Shown here in pieces: positions 15,591 to 23,958 of a stretch of DNA of 64,000 nucleotides. The notes beneath the pieces were generated by a model. That model was not told the origin of the DNA. It was given only the letters and a program-made list of their open reading frames with translations, and did no database searches. The position numbers were made by a program, and so were the translations under genes. The first letter of the stretch is position 1. Each line of letters opens with the position of its first letter. The DNA comes from Io17-Chloro-G2 sp963663135 (GTDB lineage Bacteria; Chloroflexota; Dehalococcoidia; Lucifugimonadales; UBA3495): NCBI GenBank assembly GCA_963663135.2, contig CAXXRM010000002.1, positions 620,001-684,000 on the forward strand, read 5' to 3'.

Positions 15591-16508
15591 ATGGAGCGTC
15601 GCGTGCCCACCAAGGATGAGGTTCTTGCCTATCTCAAAGAAGACAACAATTGGGGCCGTTGGGGCGACGACGATCAAAAGGGAGCTGTCAACATGGTCAC
15701 CGACCAGAAGCGGGCGGCAGCGGCCCGGTTGGTGCGTACGGGCAAAGCGGTGTCGCTTAGCCGTGAGTTCCCCAAGCTCCCCGCGGGCAACAACCCTACC
15801 CCAGCCATCCACTACATGAAGCGAAACCTCAGGGGTGAAGCCGGGGGCTCCGCGGTCGACTACTATGGAATCAGCTACCACGGCACCGCCACCACCCACC
15901 TTGACGCCCTGTGCCACGTTTGGGACCACAATGGCATGTGGAACGGCGCCGATCCCATGGACGTCATCACCTTCGACGGGGCCGAATGGGGGTCAATCGA
16001 GCAGTGGCAAGAGGGCATCATCACCCGGGGGGTGCTCCTGGACGTGCCCAAACACCGGGGTGAACCCTACGTAACCCAGGAGAGCCCGGTTCACGGATGG
16101 GAGTTGGAAGACATCGCCCGGGAACAAGGGGTCTCGATGGAGCCCGGGGACGCCCTGGTGGTCTACAGCGGCCGGGAAAAGTGGAACGAGGCGGGCAATC
16201 CGCTTTGGGGCAGCGACCGGGATTTGCGTCCCGGTTTGCACGCTTCCTGCCTCAGGTTCATCAAGGAATCGGACTGCTGTGTTCTGGTGTGGGACATGAT
16301 GGACCACACGCCCAACGGGTACGATGTTCCCTGGAGCGTCCACGGCGCTATTTTCGCTTACGGAATCGGTTTGTTGGACAATGCGTTGCTTGAGCCCCTG
16401 GCGGAAACCTGCGCCCAGGGGGGTCGTTACGAGTTCATGCTGACGATCAACCCGTTGCGAGTTGTAGGAGGCACCGGGTCGCCGGTGAACCCTGTCGCCC
16501 TGTTCTGA
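15591..16508 (+). CDS. cyclase family protein (kynurenine-formamidase-like)
   Basis: A 305-residue metal-dependent amidohydrolase of the KynB/cyclase family. The metal-binding signature HGTATTHLDALCH lies near residues 93-105. WGRWGDDDQKGAVN near the N-terminus is typical of the longer cyclase subgroup, and CVLVWDMMDHTPNG near 230 forms the rest of the pocket. Likely reactions are ring opening or formamide hydrolysis. It has an AGGTAG site before the ATG. Coming after an N-carbamoyl-type hydrolase, a role in cyclic-amide breakdown is plausible but unproved. Confidence 0.85.
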   Translation: MERRVPTKDEVLAYLKEDNNWGRWGDDDQKGAVNMVTDQKRAAAARLVRTGKAVSLSREFPKLPAGNNPTPAIHYMKRNLRGEAGGSAVDYYGISYHGTATTHLDALCHVWDHNGMWNGADPMDVITFDGAEWGSIEQWQEGIITRGVLLDVPKHRGEPYVTQESPVHGWELEDIAREQGVSMEPGDALVVYSGREKWNEAGNPLWGSDRDLRPGLHASCLRFIKESDCCVLVWDMMDHTPNGYDVPWSVHGAIFAYGIGLLDNALLEPLAETCAQGGRYEFMLTINPLRVVGGTGSPVNPVALF

Positions 16509-16556
16509 CTGCCGGGCGGGTTCTCGGCGACCCCGAGGTGCAACCGGAAAGGCTCC

Positions 16557-17084
16557 TTAGCCCACGGGCAACTTTGCGCCCTGGAAGGGCCCTTCGATCT
16601 CCTCGAAAGACTTGGAGAAGGACAGAATCTCCTCGTCGGTCTGGGTATCCAGGTCAACGGGCCGGCTGAAGCCCTGCTTGACCTTGTAGCCCGTCTTGTA
16701 GTAGACCTCGCCGACGTTGTTTTCCGGGTCGTGGAAGTAGATGCTAACCGAGATACCGTGGGTAACCTTGCGTAGAATCTCGGTCCCCTCGGCCTTGAAA
16801 CGCCGGTCCAATTCCCGTAGCGCCGCCATGTCGGGCACGATGTAGGAAATCTGTCCAACGTTCTGCGTAGCGGGCCGCGCTCCATCCGGGTGCTCGGGTC
16901 CCCGCGCCTGACCCAGGTTAAGCTCGTGGTGTTCGTTTTCCGGGTTGGCGCTAAGGAAACAGCTTCCCCGGTCGGGGTCTTCATCGGTCACGGTCAGGCC
17001 GATGACCCTGGTGTAGAAGTCTCGCATTTTCAGAAAATCGTCGCAGATGATTCCAACGTGACCCAGGTTTTTAACTAGTGACAT
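16557..17084 (-). CDS. VOC-family dioxygenase/glyoxalase-like protein
   Basis: A 175-residue protein with paired beta-alpha-beta-beta-beta modules of the vicinal-oxygen-chelate fold. The first metal His is in LGHVGIICDD near residue 9, and HHELNLGQ and a GEVYYKTGYKV strand with Glu supply further ligands. Extradiol ring-cleavage dioxygenases and glyoxalases share this fold. The C-terminal 40 residues extend past the core. It is convergent with the catabolic operon, and an AGGAGAAG ribosome site precedes the ATG. Confidence 0.82.
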   Translation of the reverse strand: MSLVKNLGHVGIICDDFLKMRDFYTRVIGLTVTDEDPDRGSCFLSANPENEHHELNLGQARGPEHPDGARPATQNVGQISYIVPDMAALRELDRRFKAEGTEILRKVTHGISVSIYFHDPENNVGEVYYKTGYKVKQGFSRPVDLDTQTDEEILSFSKSFEEIEGPFQGAKLPVG

Positions 17085-17175
17085 CTTCTCCTCCTGATGG
17101 GCCCTTACTTAATACCCATAATATCATGGGTTTTGTGCGTTATCATGGGGCTTGCGCTGGAAGTATAATGGCGGT

Positions 17176-17766
17176 GTGAACATCCTATTCGAATGGGGAT
17201 TCAATCCCGGCACCTTTCAAGCTATTGTCGCCTGCGCCGCTTTGTTGGCCGCTGTGGCTGCCGTGTTGGCCGCTCGGGCCGCCCGCAGGCAGGCTGAGAT
17301 CACCAGGATCGAGGTCGAAAACAGAAACCGGCCGTGGATCGGGTTGACTCGAGTGGAACATTCGGTTGCCCAATCCGAAGCGCCTCACGCAGACCAGCTT
17401 AGCTTCACTTTCACCAATCATGGTTCGCTGCCGTGCGACCGGGCGCACATGATGGTGGAAATGTGGCTCGAAGAGTCGATCTTTTCCGATGAGCCATTCC
17501 ACACGGAAAATATGCCCGTGGGCACGGTCTTCCCCAACGAACAGTCGGTCCGGTCGATAAACGGCCCGTTGTCTATCTGGACGATAACGTTCAGGGTGGG
17601 CTTCTCAGGCAGGTTCACCTACTATCTCGGAAACAGAGAGTACGTGACCCGCTTCACCGGCGAATTGGACTTCAGCAGGGACAGGAACCAGCCGAGCATT
17701 TCCTGGAGAAACACCGAAGCTGTCTTTGGCTACAACCGGGACCTGATGCTCGAACGTTACCATTGA
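17176..17766 (+). CDS. membrane-anchored protein of unknown function
   Basis: About 196 residues: one N-terminal transmembrane helix (FQAIVACAALLAAVAAVLAAR, roughly 14-34), a short charged coiled-coil (RRQAEITRIEVENRNRPW) and a soluble beta-rich domain. Such single-span proteins with an exposed beta domain are common and unassigned. I chose GTG at 17176 because a TATAAT (17164-17169) ends only 6 nt before it, implying a leaderless transcript. An in-frame TTG 24 nt upstream would place the promoter inside the gene. Confidence 0.6.
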   Translation: MNILFEWGFNPGTFQAIVACAALLAAVAAVLAARAARRQAEITRIEVENRNRPWIGLTRVEHSVAQSEAPHADQLSFTFTNHGSLPCDRAHMMVEMWLEESIFSDEPFHTENMPVGTVFPNEQSVRSINGPLSIWTITFRVGFSGRFTYYLGNREYVTRFTGELDFSRDRNQPSISWRNTEAVFGYNRDLMLERYH

Positions 17767-17869
17767 GCCCCGCTCCCAGCCTTGACCCACCAATATCCTC
17801 GTGGCAACTTCCAAACATAGAATGGGCGATTGTTCAAGCCCGAAGCATCCGGAATTCAGGCTGGTATCG

Positions 17870-18291
17870 ATGACTCTTAACACCTATTTGACCTTTGAAG
17901 ACAATTGCCGAGAGGCCTTTGAGTTTTACCGCTCGGTTTTCGGAGGCGATTTCACACTAATATCAACCTTTGCCGAAGGGCCGCCGGACATGGGGGTCCC
18001 GGAGGCGGAGCAGGGCCGTATAATGCACGTTTCGTTGCCGATCGGGTCCAGTGAACTCATGGGGAGTGATAGCTGTTCCGTGTTTGGCCCTCCTCCGACA
18101 GCCGGCAACAACTTCTCCATCTCTTTTTCCGCGGAAAGCAGGGAGCAGGCAGACCAGGTCTTTGGAACATTATCCGAGGGGGCGCCGTGACCTTCCCCAT
18201 GCAGGACATGTTCTGGGGATCGTACTTCGGCTCGTTGACCGACAAGTTCGGCATCAACTGGCAGGTCAGCCACCATCCCGAGGAGCACTGA
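17870..18291 (+). pseudogene. PhnB-like VOC protein with a frameshift
   Basis: The N-terminal three quarters reads as a PhnB/3-demethylubiquinone-methyltransferase-like glyoxalase fold (TLNTYLTFEDNCREAFEFY, then PMGSSELMGSD-type spacing). The frame stops at 18190 with LSEGAP. One base missing from a G-run at about 18177-18182 restores VTFPMQDMFWGSYFGSLTD and the usual FGINWQV ending, up to a TGA at 18289-18291. The full product would be about 140 aa, normal for the family. Homopolymer position means an assembly error is as likely as true decay. Confidence 0.75.
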
Positions 18292-18383
18292 CGCACCGCG
18301 ACCAATCTCGGGGGATTCCCTTAAATTCCCTATGCAACGATTGCGGCACAATCATGGAATAATGTGACGTCAACGCATGCGGA

Positions 18384-18637
18384 GTTACGATAAAAACGAG
18401 CATCACAATACGTGACTAGATGAAGGACTAACGAGGCGACTGGGCATCAGAGCGGCGGCAAACGGACACTCCATCGAAGAGGAGGCCCGCTGCATCTTGT
18501 TGGCGGCCCTGGACGAGGAGACGGCTCCTCTAAGAGACCTCGCAACGATGATCCGCGAGCGGTTCAAGCCCTTTGGCGGCGTGGAGCTGGAGATCCCCCC
18601 AAGGGACGCGATGCGCCAGCCACCGCGGTTCAATTGA
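18384..18637 (+). pseudogene. FitA/VapB-type antitoxin remnant
   Basis: A ribbon-helix-helix antitoxin can be read as SITIRD, then one missing base near 18414, then LDEGLTRRLGIRAAANGHSI and EEEARCILLAAL. It ends PPRDAMRQPPRFN, the FitA-like tail that caps the toxin. No ATG, GTG or TTG start remains in frame at the 5' end. With the base restored the layout is that of a chromosomal FitAB/VapBC locus. Confidence 0.7.
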
Positions 18638-18647
18638 AATCCTAGCG

Positions 18648-19068
18648 ATGATCCTCTTGGACACCAACGTGGTCTCAGAGTTGATGCTCACCAGGCCGGT
18701 TCCCAGTGTCATCGAATGGGTTGCCCGGCAGCCGTCCCCTACCTTGTTTCTTTCGAGTATCAGCGAAGCTGAACTGCAATATGGCGCCGAGATTTCGCCC
18801 TCAGGCCAACGCAGGGAGAGACTGCTTGCCGAAATCGATGGAATGCTTCAGGAAGATTTTGCGGGGCGCATCCTTCCCTTCAACAGCATCGCCGCCCGGG
18901 CCTACGCCGTGATCGCCGCCGCTCGCCGGGCATCCGGACACCCCATCGTCACGTCGACTGCCAGATAGCGGTAATCGCCCGCTCGGTGGGCGCTTCGGTG
19001 GCAACCAGAGACATAGACGGTTTCCAGGGATGCGGGATAGACGTGATAAATCCGTGGTCAACCGGATG
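18648..19068 (+). pseudogene. VapC/FitB-type PIN toxin with a frameshift
   Basis: A PIN-domain RNase toxin. MILLDTNVVSEL carries the first catalytic Asp and ISEAELQYG the Glu; the EDFAGRILPF and ARAYAVIAAARR helices follow. The frame is lost near 18950 at the third acidic motif. Read one frame over, DCQIAVIARSVGASVATRD and GFQGCGIDVINPW complete a normal 135-140-residue protein ending at TGA 19066-19068. As it stands the product ends at VTSTAR and lacks the last two active-site Asp residues, so the toxin is probably inactive, like its antitoxin. Confidence 0.8.
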
Positions 19069-19097
19069 AACGGCGGCTCAGATTGCTGTGAAGCGCC

Positions 19098-19862
19098 TCA
19101 GAGAATCTGAGACAGGAAGCGAACCACCCGTTCGTGGCGCGGGTTGTTGAAAAAGTCGTCCGGCGGTTGGTCCTCCACGATCTGGCCCTCATCAAACATG
19201 ACAATGCGGTCGGCGGCCTCCCGGGCGAAGCCCAACTCGTGGGTTACCGCCAATATGGTCATGTTTGAGGCGGCCAACTCCCGCATCACCTCCAACACTT
19301 CCTTGATCATCTCCGGGTCCAACGCCGAGGTTGGTTCGTCAAAAAGCATGATTTTGGGCTGCATGGCCAGGGCGCGGGCAATGGCTACCCGCTGTTGCTG
19401 TCCGCCGGACAGCTCGCCGGGATATTTGTCGGCCTGTTCCGGAATGCCGACCCGCTCCAGAAGCTCCATCGCGGCAGCCTCTGCTTCAGCCAACGGGGTC
19501 CGGCGCACCTTGTTTGGAGCCAGCGTGATGTTGCGCATCACCGTGAGGTGGGGGAACAGGTTGAACGACTGGAACACCATCCCCACTTCCCGGCGTACTG
19601 CGTCTATGTTCCGGACGTCGTTGCTTAGTTCCAAGCCGTCGACGACAATTTGGCCTCGCTGGTGCTGCTCCAACCGGTTGATGGTGCGGATGAATGTGGA
19701 TTTCCCGGACCCCGACGGGCCGATAATGACCACTACCTCGCCGCGTCGCACCGAGGTGCTGACCCCCCGCAGGGCGTGAAAGCTGCCATACCACTTGTGC
19801 ACGTCGTTACAGACGATGATGTCATCCGCGGTGGGCGAATGGGTCTCGTCTTGGGTTGTCAT
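19098..19862 (-). CDS. aapP: polar amino-acid ABC transporter ATPase (AapP/GlnQ type)
   Basis: A 254-residue ATPase powering import through the two permeases upstream. Walker A is GPSGSGKST near 50-58, the Q-loop is in VFQSFNLFPH, the signature LSGGQQQR near 150 and Walker B IMLFDEPTSALDPE. The D-loop and the switch His in AVTHELGFA follow. The KVRRTPLAEAEA insertion is usual in the GlnQ/AapP subgroup. It is the last gene of a minus-strand operon SBP-permease-permease-ATPase; the 85-nt gap to the permease holds no clear terminator. Confidence 0.93.
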   Translation of the reverse strand: MTTQDETHSPTADDIIVCNDVHKWYGSFHALRGVSTSVRRGEVVVIIGPSGSGKSTFIRTINRLEQHQRGQIVVDGLELSNDVRNIDAVRREVGMVFQSFNLFPHLTVMRNITLAPNKVRRTPLAEAEAAAMELLERVGIPEQADKYPGELSGGQQQRVAIARALAMQPKIMLFDEPTSALDPEMIKEVLEVMRELAASNMTILAVTHELGFAREAADRIVMFDEGQIVEDQPPDDFFNNPRHERVVRFLSQIL

Positions 19863-19947
19863 AACCGCCTCCTAAAACCCTGCGCCGTATCCGGGGCCCG
19901 GCAGCGCGCTACCGGGCCCGCCGTACATTCCATCTAGGCTGTTCCGG

Positions 19948-21186
19948 TTACCGCACACCCACACCAAGGTGGCTCTCTATGCGCCGGCTAATGTAGGACA
20001 TAGTGTAGGTGAACATCCAGAATACCACCGCCACAAATAGGAACAACTCTCGGCCGTTGTCAATGAACTCTACGTTGCCCTGAACTATGCTTCGGCCCAT
20101 CTCCAGAATGTCTAGCATTCCGATGATGTAGACCAGGCTGGTGTCTTTGAACAAGGAAATGAACTGACCTACGATCGCGGGAATCACGTTGCGAATGGCC
20201 TGGGGAAGCAGTATCAGCGAAGTAACCTGCCATCCCGCCAGACCCAGGGCCTGGGCTGCTTCGCCCTGGCCGCGGGGAAGCCCCTGCAGACCTCCTCGGA
20301 TGTTTTCGGCCATGTAAGCCGCAGAAAACAGGGTGATGGTGATAGCGGCCCGGGTCACCGGGTTGACGGGAAAGTCCTCGGGCAGCGCCAGCGGGACCAG
20401 CACCTGGGACACAAACAATAGGGTAATCAACGGCACGCCGCGGAAAATCTCAATGAATCCCACGCACAGCAACTTCGCCACCGGCAGTCCGCTGCGGCGG
20501 CCCAGGGCCAGAAGCATGCCAATAGGGAAGGACAGCACGATGCCGAAAAGTGCGAGGGTGAGGTTGAGCATCAGGCCGCCCCACTGCCGGGGGGATACCT
20601 GCTCCATTCCCGGCACGCCGGGCAACCCGCTCAAAAGTAATAGGAACAGCAGGTATGCGGCAAGTCCGCCCAGCACGAACCAACCCGCGCGGCCGGTGAT
20701 GCGGTTACAGCCCAGACCGAAACCTGCGGCCAGGACGGGCAGGTTGACCAAAATAAACAGACGCACCCACCACGGCATCACTACGTCCGGGTGAAACAAG
20801 CCGTAGGGCAGCAGTCCCACCACCAGCGAGAACAGGCCATAGGCGATGGTTACCCGATAGGCGGAACCGCCCCGCCAGATACCGGCCCCCATGCCCCAGA
20901 GCAATGAGACCAAAAGCCAACCGGTGAGGGGGCGCCAGGCATGTTCGGTGGGATAAAGGCCTATAACATATTGCTGTGGCCGGCTGGTGATCAGGGTCCA
21001 GTCGGCGGTAAACAGCCACCTTATGAGGAACCAGAGGCCCAGGATTACCAGGGGCGTGACGACTATGGTCAGCAGGCTGCTGAGCCAGTTATTGAACAGG
21101 TTGGCCTTGGCCCAACCGATCCATCCGGTTTCGGTTATGGGTGGGGGCAGCGGCGGCGCCGGCCGCCGAACCTCTGCGGCGGACAT
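19948..21186 (-). CDS. aapM: general L-amino-acid ABC transporter permease (AapM-like)
   Basis: A 412-residue inner-membrane permease of the HisM/GlnP fold with extra N-terminal helices, as in AapM. The TMD1 coupling motif is visible as GLQGLPRGQGEAAQALGLAG near 310-330, followed by PQAIRNVIPA. LTLALFGIVLSFPIGMLLALG starts the conserved permease core. I chose the ATG 8 nt after the preceding permease rather than an upstream in-frame start. It pairs with AapQ to form the membrane channel. Confidence 0.88.
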   Translation of the reverse strand: MSAAEVRRPAPPLPPPITETGWIGWAKANLFNNWLSSLLTIVVTPLVILGLWFLIRWLFTADWTLITSRPQQYVIGLYPTEHAWRPLTGWLLVSLLWGMGAGIWRGGSAYRVTIAYGLFSLVVGLLPYGLFHPDVVMPWWVRLFILVNLPVLAAGFGLGCNRITGRAGWFVLGGLAAYLLFLLLLSGLPGVPGMEQVSPRQWGGLMLNLTLALFGIVLSFPIGMLLALGRRSGLPVAKLLCVGFIEIFRGVPLITLLFVSQVLVPLALPEDFPVNPVTRAAITITLFSAAYMAENIRGGLQGLPRGQGEAAQALGLAGWQVTSLILLPQAIRNVIPAIVGQFISLFKDTSLVYIIGMLDILEMGRSIVQGNVEFIDNGRELFLFVAVVFWMFTYTMSYISRRIESHLGVGVR

Positions 21187-21193
21187 AACGCGG

Positions 21194-22372
21194 CTAGCCT
21201 CCGGTAAACTGGATGTGGCGGTTGTACAGGTTCCCAATCAGGGAATAGGCCAGGCTGAACAACAGGTAAATTCCCATGATGATCAGGAAGATTGATACGG
21301 CAGGGGCGGTTTGGGTCATGGTCTTGGCTACGCTGGTCAGGTCGGCGTAGCCAATGGCCAGGGCCAGGCTGCTGTTCTTGGTCAAGTTGAGGTACTGGCT
21401 GATCATAGGAGGCACTATTACTCGCAGCGCCTGTGGGAAGGTAACGCTGCGAAGGGTGGCCATGGCATTTAGCCCCAGGGCGCGGGCAGACTCAGTCTGA
21501 CCCCGCGACACCGATCGCAAACCGCCCCTGACTATTTCGGCGATGAAGGAAGCGGTGTATATGACCAACCCGACCAACAATGCCGTCAGTTCACTGGACA
21601 GGGTCACGCCGCCCTGGAGCCGTCCGAAAAATCCCTCCGCATGGGGAAGGTCGATGTTGAAAGGAGAGTCGCCCAGAGCCAACCAAGCTGCCGCTCCGAT
21701 GACAATTGACACGGTGAAGGCCGACAGTATCGGGTAGGAAGGACGGCCGACGCGAACCTCGCGTTGCTCCATCAGACGCTTGACGACCAGGCCCGCGGCG
21801 ATGGCCGCTGCGGCGCATAAGATCCAAATCCAAGCCGTCCCCTGGGCTACGGGGAAGGGCAGGGATAGCCCAGAGTTGTTCAGGTAAATCGCTTTCAGCA
21901 ACACATAGCTGTCCTTCACCTGGGGCAGGCCCAGCAGCACGATGTACCAGAAAAAGAGCTGCACCAACAACGGCACGTTGCGGAATGACTCGACGTAGAC
22001 GGTGGCGATCCGGCTGACGATCCAGTTGCTCGAAAGCTGGGATGCGCCGATGACCACCCCCAGGACTGTGGCCAAAGATACGCCGATCAGCGAAACCACG
22101 AGCGTGTTGAGCCCGGCTACCAGGAAGGCGTAGGCGAAGGAGTCGCTCTCCTCGTAAGGTATGAAGGTTTCGCTTATCGGCGTCGAGTACTCTCGAGAAA
22201 GGAACGACCATCCACGGGGGATGTCGCGTTCCTCCATGGCGTTGGTGAGGTTGATAAGGAAAAAGGCAACCAGCGCCACCACAACTATGGCAGACACGAT
22301 TTGAGCGGCCCAGCCGAGCAACCGGGAATGGCGCCAGATGGGTATTCCCTGGTAGGTCAGCGAGGGTCGCAT
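21194..22372 (-). CDS. aapQ: general L-amino-acid ABC transporter permease (AapQ-like)
   Basis: A 392-residue membrane protein whose first helix (AAQIVSAIVVVALVAFFLINL) is followed by a long periplasmic loop and then the permease core. The EAA loop reads GGLRSVSRGQTESARALGLN, with FPQALRVIVPPMISQ after it. The extended N-terminal half and 390-aa length fit AapQ/YhdX rather than HisQ. A strong hairpin in the gap before it separates it from the binding-protein gene. Confidence 0.88.
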   Translation of the reverse strand: MRPSLTYQGIPIWRHSRLLGWAAQIVSAIVVVALVAFFLINLTNAMEERDIPRGWSFLSREYSTPISETFIPYEESDSFAYAFLVAGLNTLVVSLIGVSLATVLGVVIGASQLSSNWIVSRIATVYVESFRNVPLLVQLFFWYIVLLGLPQVKDSYVLLKAIYLNNSGLSLPFPVAQGTAWIWILCAAAAIAAGLVVKRLMEQREVRVGRPSYPILSAFTVSIVIGAAAWLALGDSPFNIDLPHAEGFFGRLQGGVTLSSELTALLVGLVIYTASFIAEIVRGGLRSVSRGQTESARALGLNAMATLRSVTFPQALRVIVPPMISQYLNLTKNSSLALAIGYADLTSVAKTMTQTAPAVSIFLIIMGIYLLFSLAYSLIGNLYNRHIQFTGG

Positions 22373-22545
22373 AGGCGGTTCATCCTAAGGACAAGGGTGC
22401 CACGGTGGCTATCGCCCCAGAGTATTTCCCTGGTGGGGTTCCCGGCCAGAGTGGCCTCCCATCATGGAAACGTCTGGCTCTACAGATCTACCGCTGTTCC
22501 GGGGACCAAGGCCTTTTGGCGGATAGGGGCGCCACGACGTAACCA

Positions 22546-22582
22546 GTCGCGCCTCCCCGGCCTTAAACCGGGGAGGCGCGAC
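22546..22582 (-). promoter_or_regulatory. intercistronic stem-loop between binding protein and permease
   Basis: A 15-bp perfect, GC-rich stem (GTCGCGCCTCCCCGG and its complement) with a 7-nt loop and no U-run. In ABC operons such hairpins protect the binding-protein mRNA 3' end and let it be made in excess over the permeases. The rest of the 250-nt gap shows no gene. Confidence 0.7.
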
Positions 22583-22625
22583 ATTGATAGTGCGCTGTTA
22601 GGCCGCGGTCGCTCGGCCTGGGTAG

Positions 22626-23786
22626 TTAGCGGAGTGGCGCAGCATAAATCTGGCCGCCCTTGGGGCAAGAATCGCAGGGGGCGTTGGCCCACAGAGCGTT
22701 CCGACCGCCCTCCCGGGGTAGGTCAACCCCTTCCGGGCCCAGGTTGCGGCCGTAGACCTCGCCATAGTTGCCCACGGCTTTGATGACATCCTGGCCAACC
22801 GTTTGGCTGAGGCCCAGTTCTTCCTGACCGAAGGCGCCTTCAGTCCCCAACACCCGCTTTGCCTTTACGTTGTCGCCGGCGGCTATTGCGTCAACGTTTC
22901 CGGAGTTGATTCCGTAGGCTTCGGAGTATATGAGGATGCTCATGACGGTCTTTACTATGTCGAACCACTGCTCGTCACCGTGCGGCACCACCGGACCCAA
23001 AGGTTCTTCGGAAATGGTCTCCGGCAGAATGACGTGGTTCTCTGGATCCGGCAAGGCGCTGCGCAGTGCGGCAAGCTGGGACCGGTCGTTGGTGAACACG
23101 TCGCACGCCCCGCTCTTGTATGACTCCAAGACCACGTCGGTGTCTTCGTAAACCTTCGGGTTGTAACTCAACTGGTTTTGGCGGAAGAAGTCGGCCATGT
23201 TCAACTCAGTCGTGGTCCCGCTGGTCACGCAGACGGCTGCGTCGCCCAGTCCCATGGCGCTGGTCACGCCGAGGTCGGCGGGAACCATGAACCCCTGGCC
23301 GTCGTAGAACATGGTCTGTACGTAGTTGCCCCAAGAGGCGTCGCGGGAGGTGGTCCAGGTGACGGTGCGCACCAGCAGGTCCACTTCACCGGATTGGATG
23401 GTCGGTCCACGTTCCGCGGCGGTAATCAAGCGGATTTCAATGGCGTTGGGGTCGCCCAACACGGCGGCAGCCACGGCGCGGCAGAGATCGATGTCGAACC
23501 CAACGTGATTGCCGGCGGTGTCCAGGGAGCCGTATCCCGGCACGTCGTTACGGCTGGCGCAAATGACATTGCCCCGCTCCTTGACGGCCTCCAGACGGCT
23601 GCCGGAATCCATCTTCTCCAATTCCGCCTGTGCTCTTGCCAGGTCGTTCTTCAATGTATCCATTTCCGCCATAGACTCTGCGGACATAGACTCTGCGGGC
23701 GGAGTTTCATCTCCGTTGCAGGCAACGGCGAATACCAAGGCCAAAGTCATGCCCAATGCTACCATGTACTTCCAGATTCCCGTCAT
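22626..23786 (-). CDS. aapJ: general L-amino-acid ABC transporter binding lipoprotein (AapJ-like)
   Basis: A 386-residue solute-binding lipoprotein. The signal peptide (MTGIWKYMVALGMTLALVF) ends in lipobox FAVAC with Cys at about residue 23. An acidic, coiled-coil-prone linker (ESMAEMDTLKNDLARAQAELE) leads to the SBP_bac_3 domain beginning LEAVKERGNVICA. The amino-acid carboxylate site includes GFDIDLCRAVAAAV. The C-terminus carries CDSCPKGGQIYA, also seen in AapJ proteins. Being lipid-anchored through Cys points to a cell without a conventional outer-membrane periplasm, or to a monoderm-like envelope. Confidence 0.9.
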   Translation of the reverse strand: MTGIWKYMVALGMTLALVFAVACNGDETPPAESMSAESMAEMDTLKNDLARAQAELEKMDSGSRLEAVKERGNVICASRNDVPGYGSLDTAGNHVGFDIDLCRAVAAAVLGDPNAIEIRLITAAERGPTIQSGEVDLLVRTVTWTTSRDASWGNYVQTMFYDGQGFMVPADLGVTSAMGLGDAAVCVTSGTTTELNMADFFRQNQLSYNPKVYEDTDVVLESYKSGACDVFTNDRSQLAALRSALPDPENHVILPETISEEPLGPVVPHGDEQWFDIVKTVMSILIYSEAYGINSGNVDAIAAGDNVKAKRVLGTEGAFGQEELGLSQTVGQDVIKAVGNYGEVYGRNLGPEGVDLPREGGRNALWANAPCDSCPKGGQIYAAPLR

Positions 23787-23852
23787 CCTTGTCCTTCCTC
23801 AAACATTGTTAATGTAGCCAATTTCGGCAAGGCCTTGAACCGATTGCCATAT

Positions 23853-23882
23853 ATAATACTAAACAAAACCCCCTATTTCCAA
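23853..23882 (-). promoter_or_regulatory. promoter of the aap operon
   Basis: TTGGAA, an 18-nt spacer and TATTAT on the minus strand, about 65 nt before the binding-protein start. Its -35 end lies 8 nt from the direct repeats that precede livG, so both divergent operons could share a regulator. Confidence 0.65.
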
Positions 23883-23890
23883 CTTATGCG

Positions 23891-23950
23891 CCGGTTGTGG
23901 GTTAAGTTAACCGGTTGTGGGTTAAGTTAACCGGTTGTGGGTTAAGTTAG
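23891..23950 (+). repeat. three tandem 20-bp direct repeats ahead of livG
   Basis: The unit CCGGTTGTGGGTTAAGTTAA occurs three times head to tail; only the last base of the third copy differs (G, forming the start of the Shine-Dalgarno). Each junction creates the palindrome AACCGGTT. With 20-bp periodicity (about two helical turns) on the divergent aap/liv intergenic region, it looks like an operator array, or slippage-generated repeats. The divergent aap promoter ends 8 nt away. Confidence 0.85.
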
Positions 23951-23958
23951 GAGGAAAC

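Noticed and set aside
23891..23950. Tandem repeats considered as a CRISPR array
   Set aside because: Units are directly adjacent with no spacers, and no cas genes are present.
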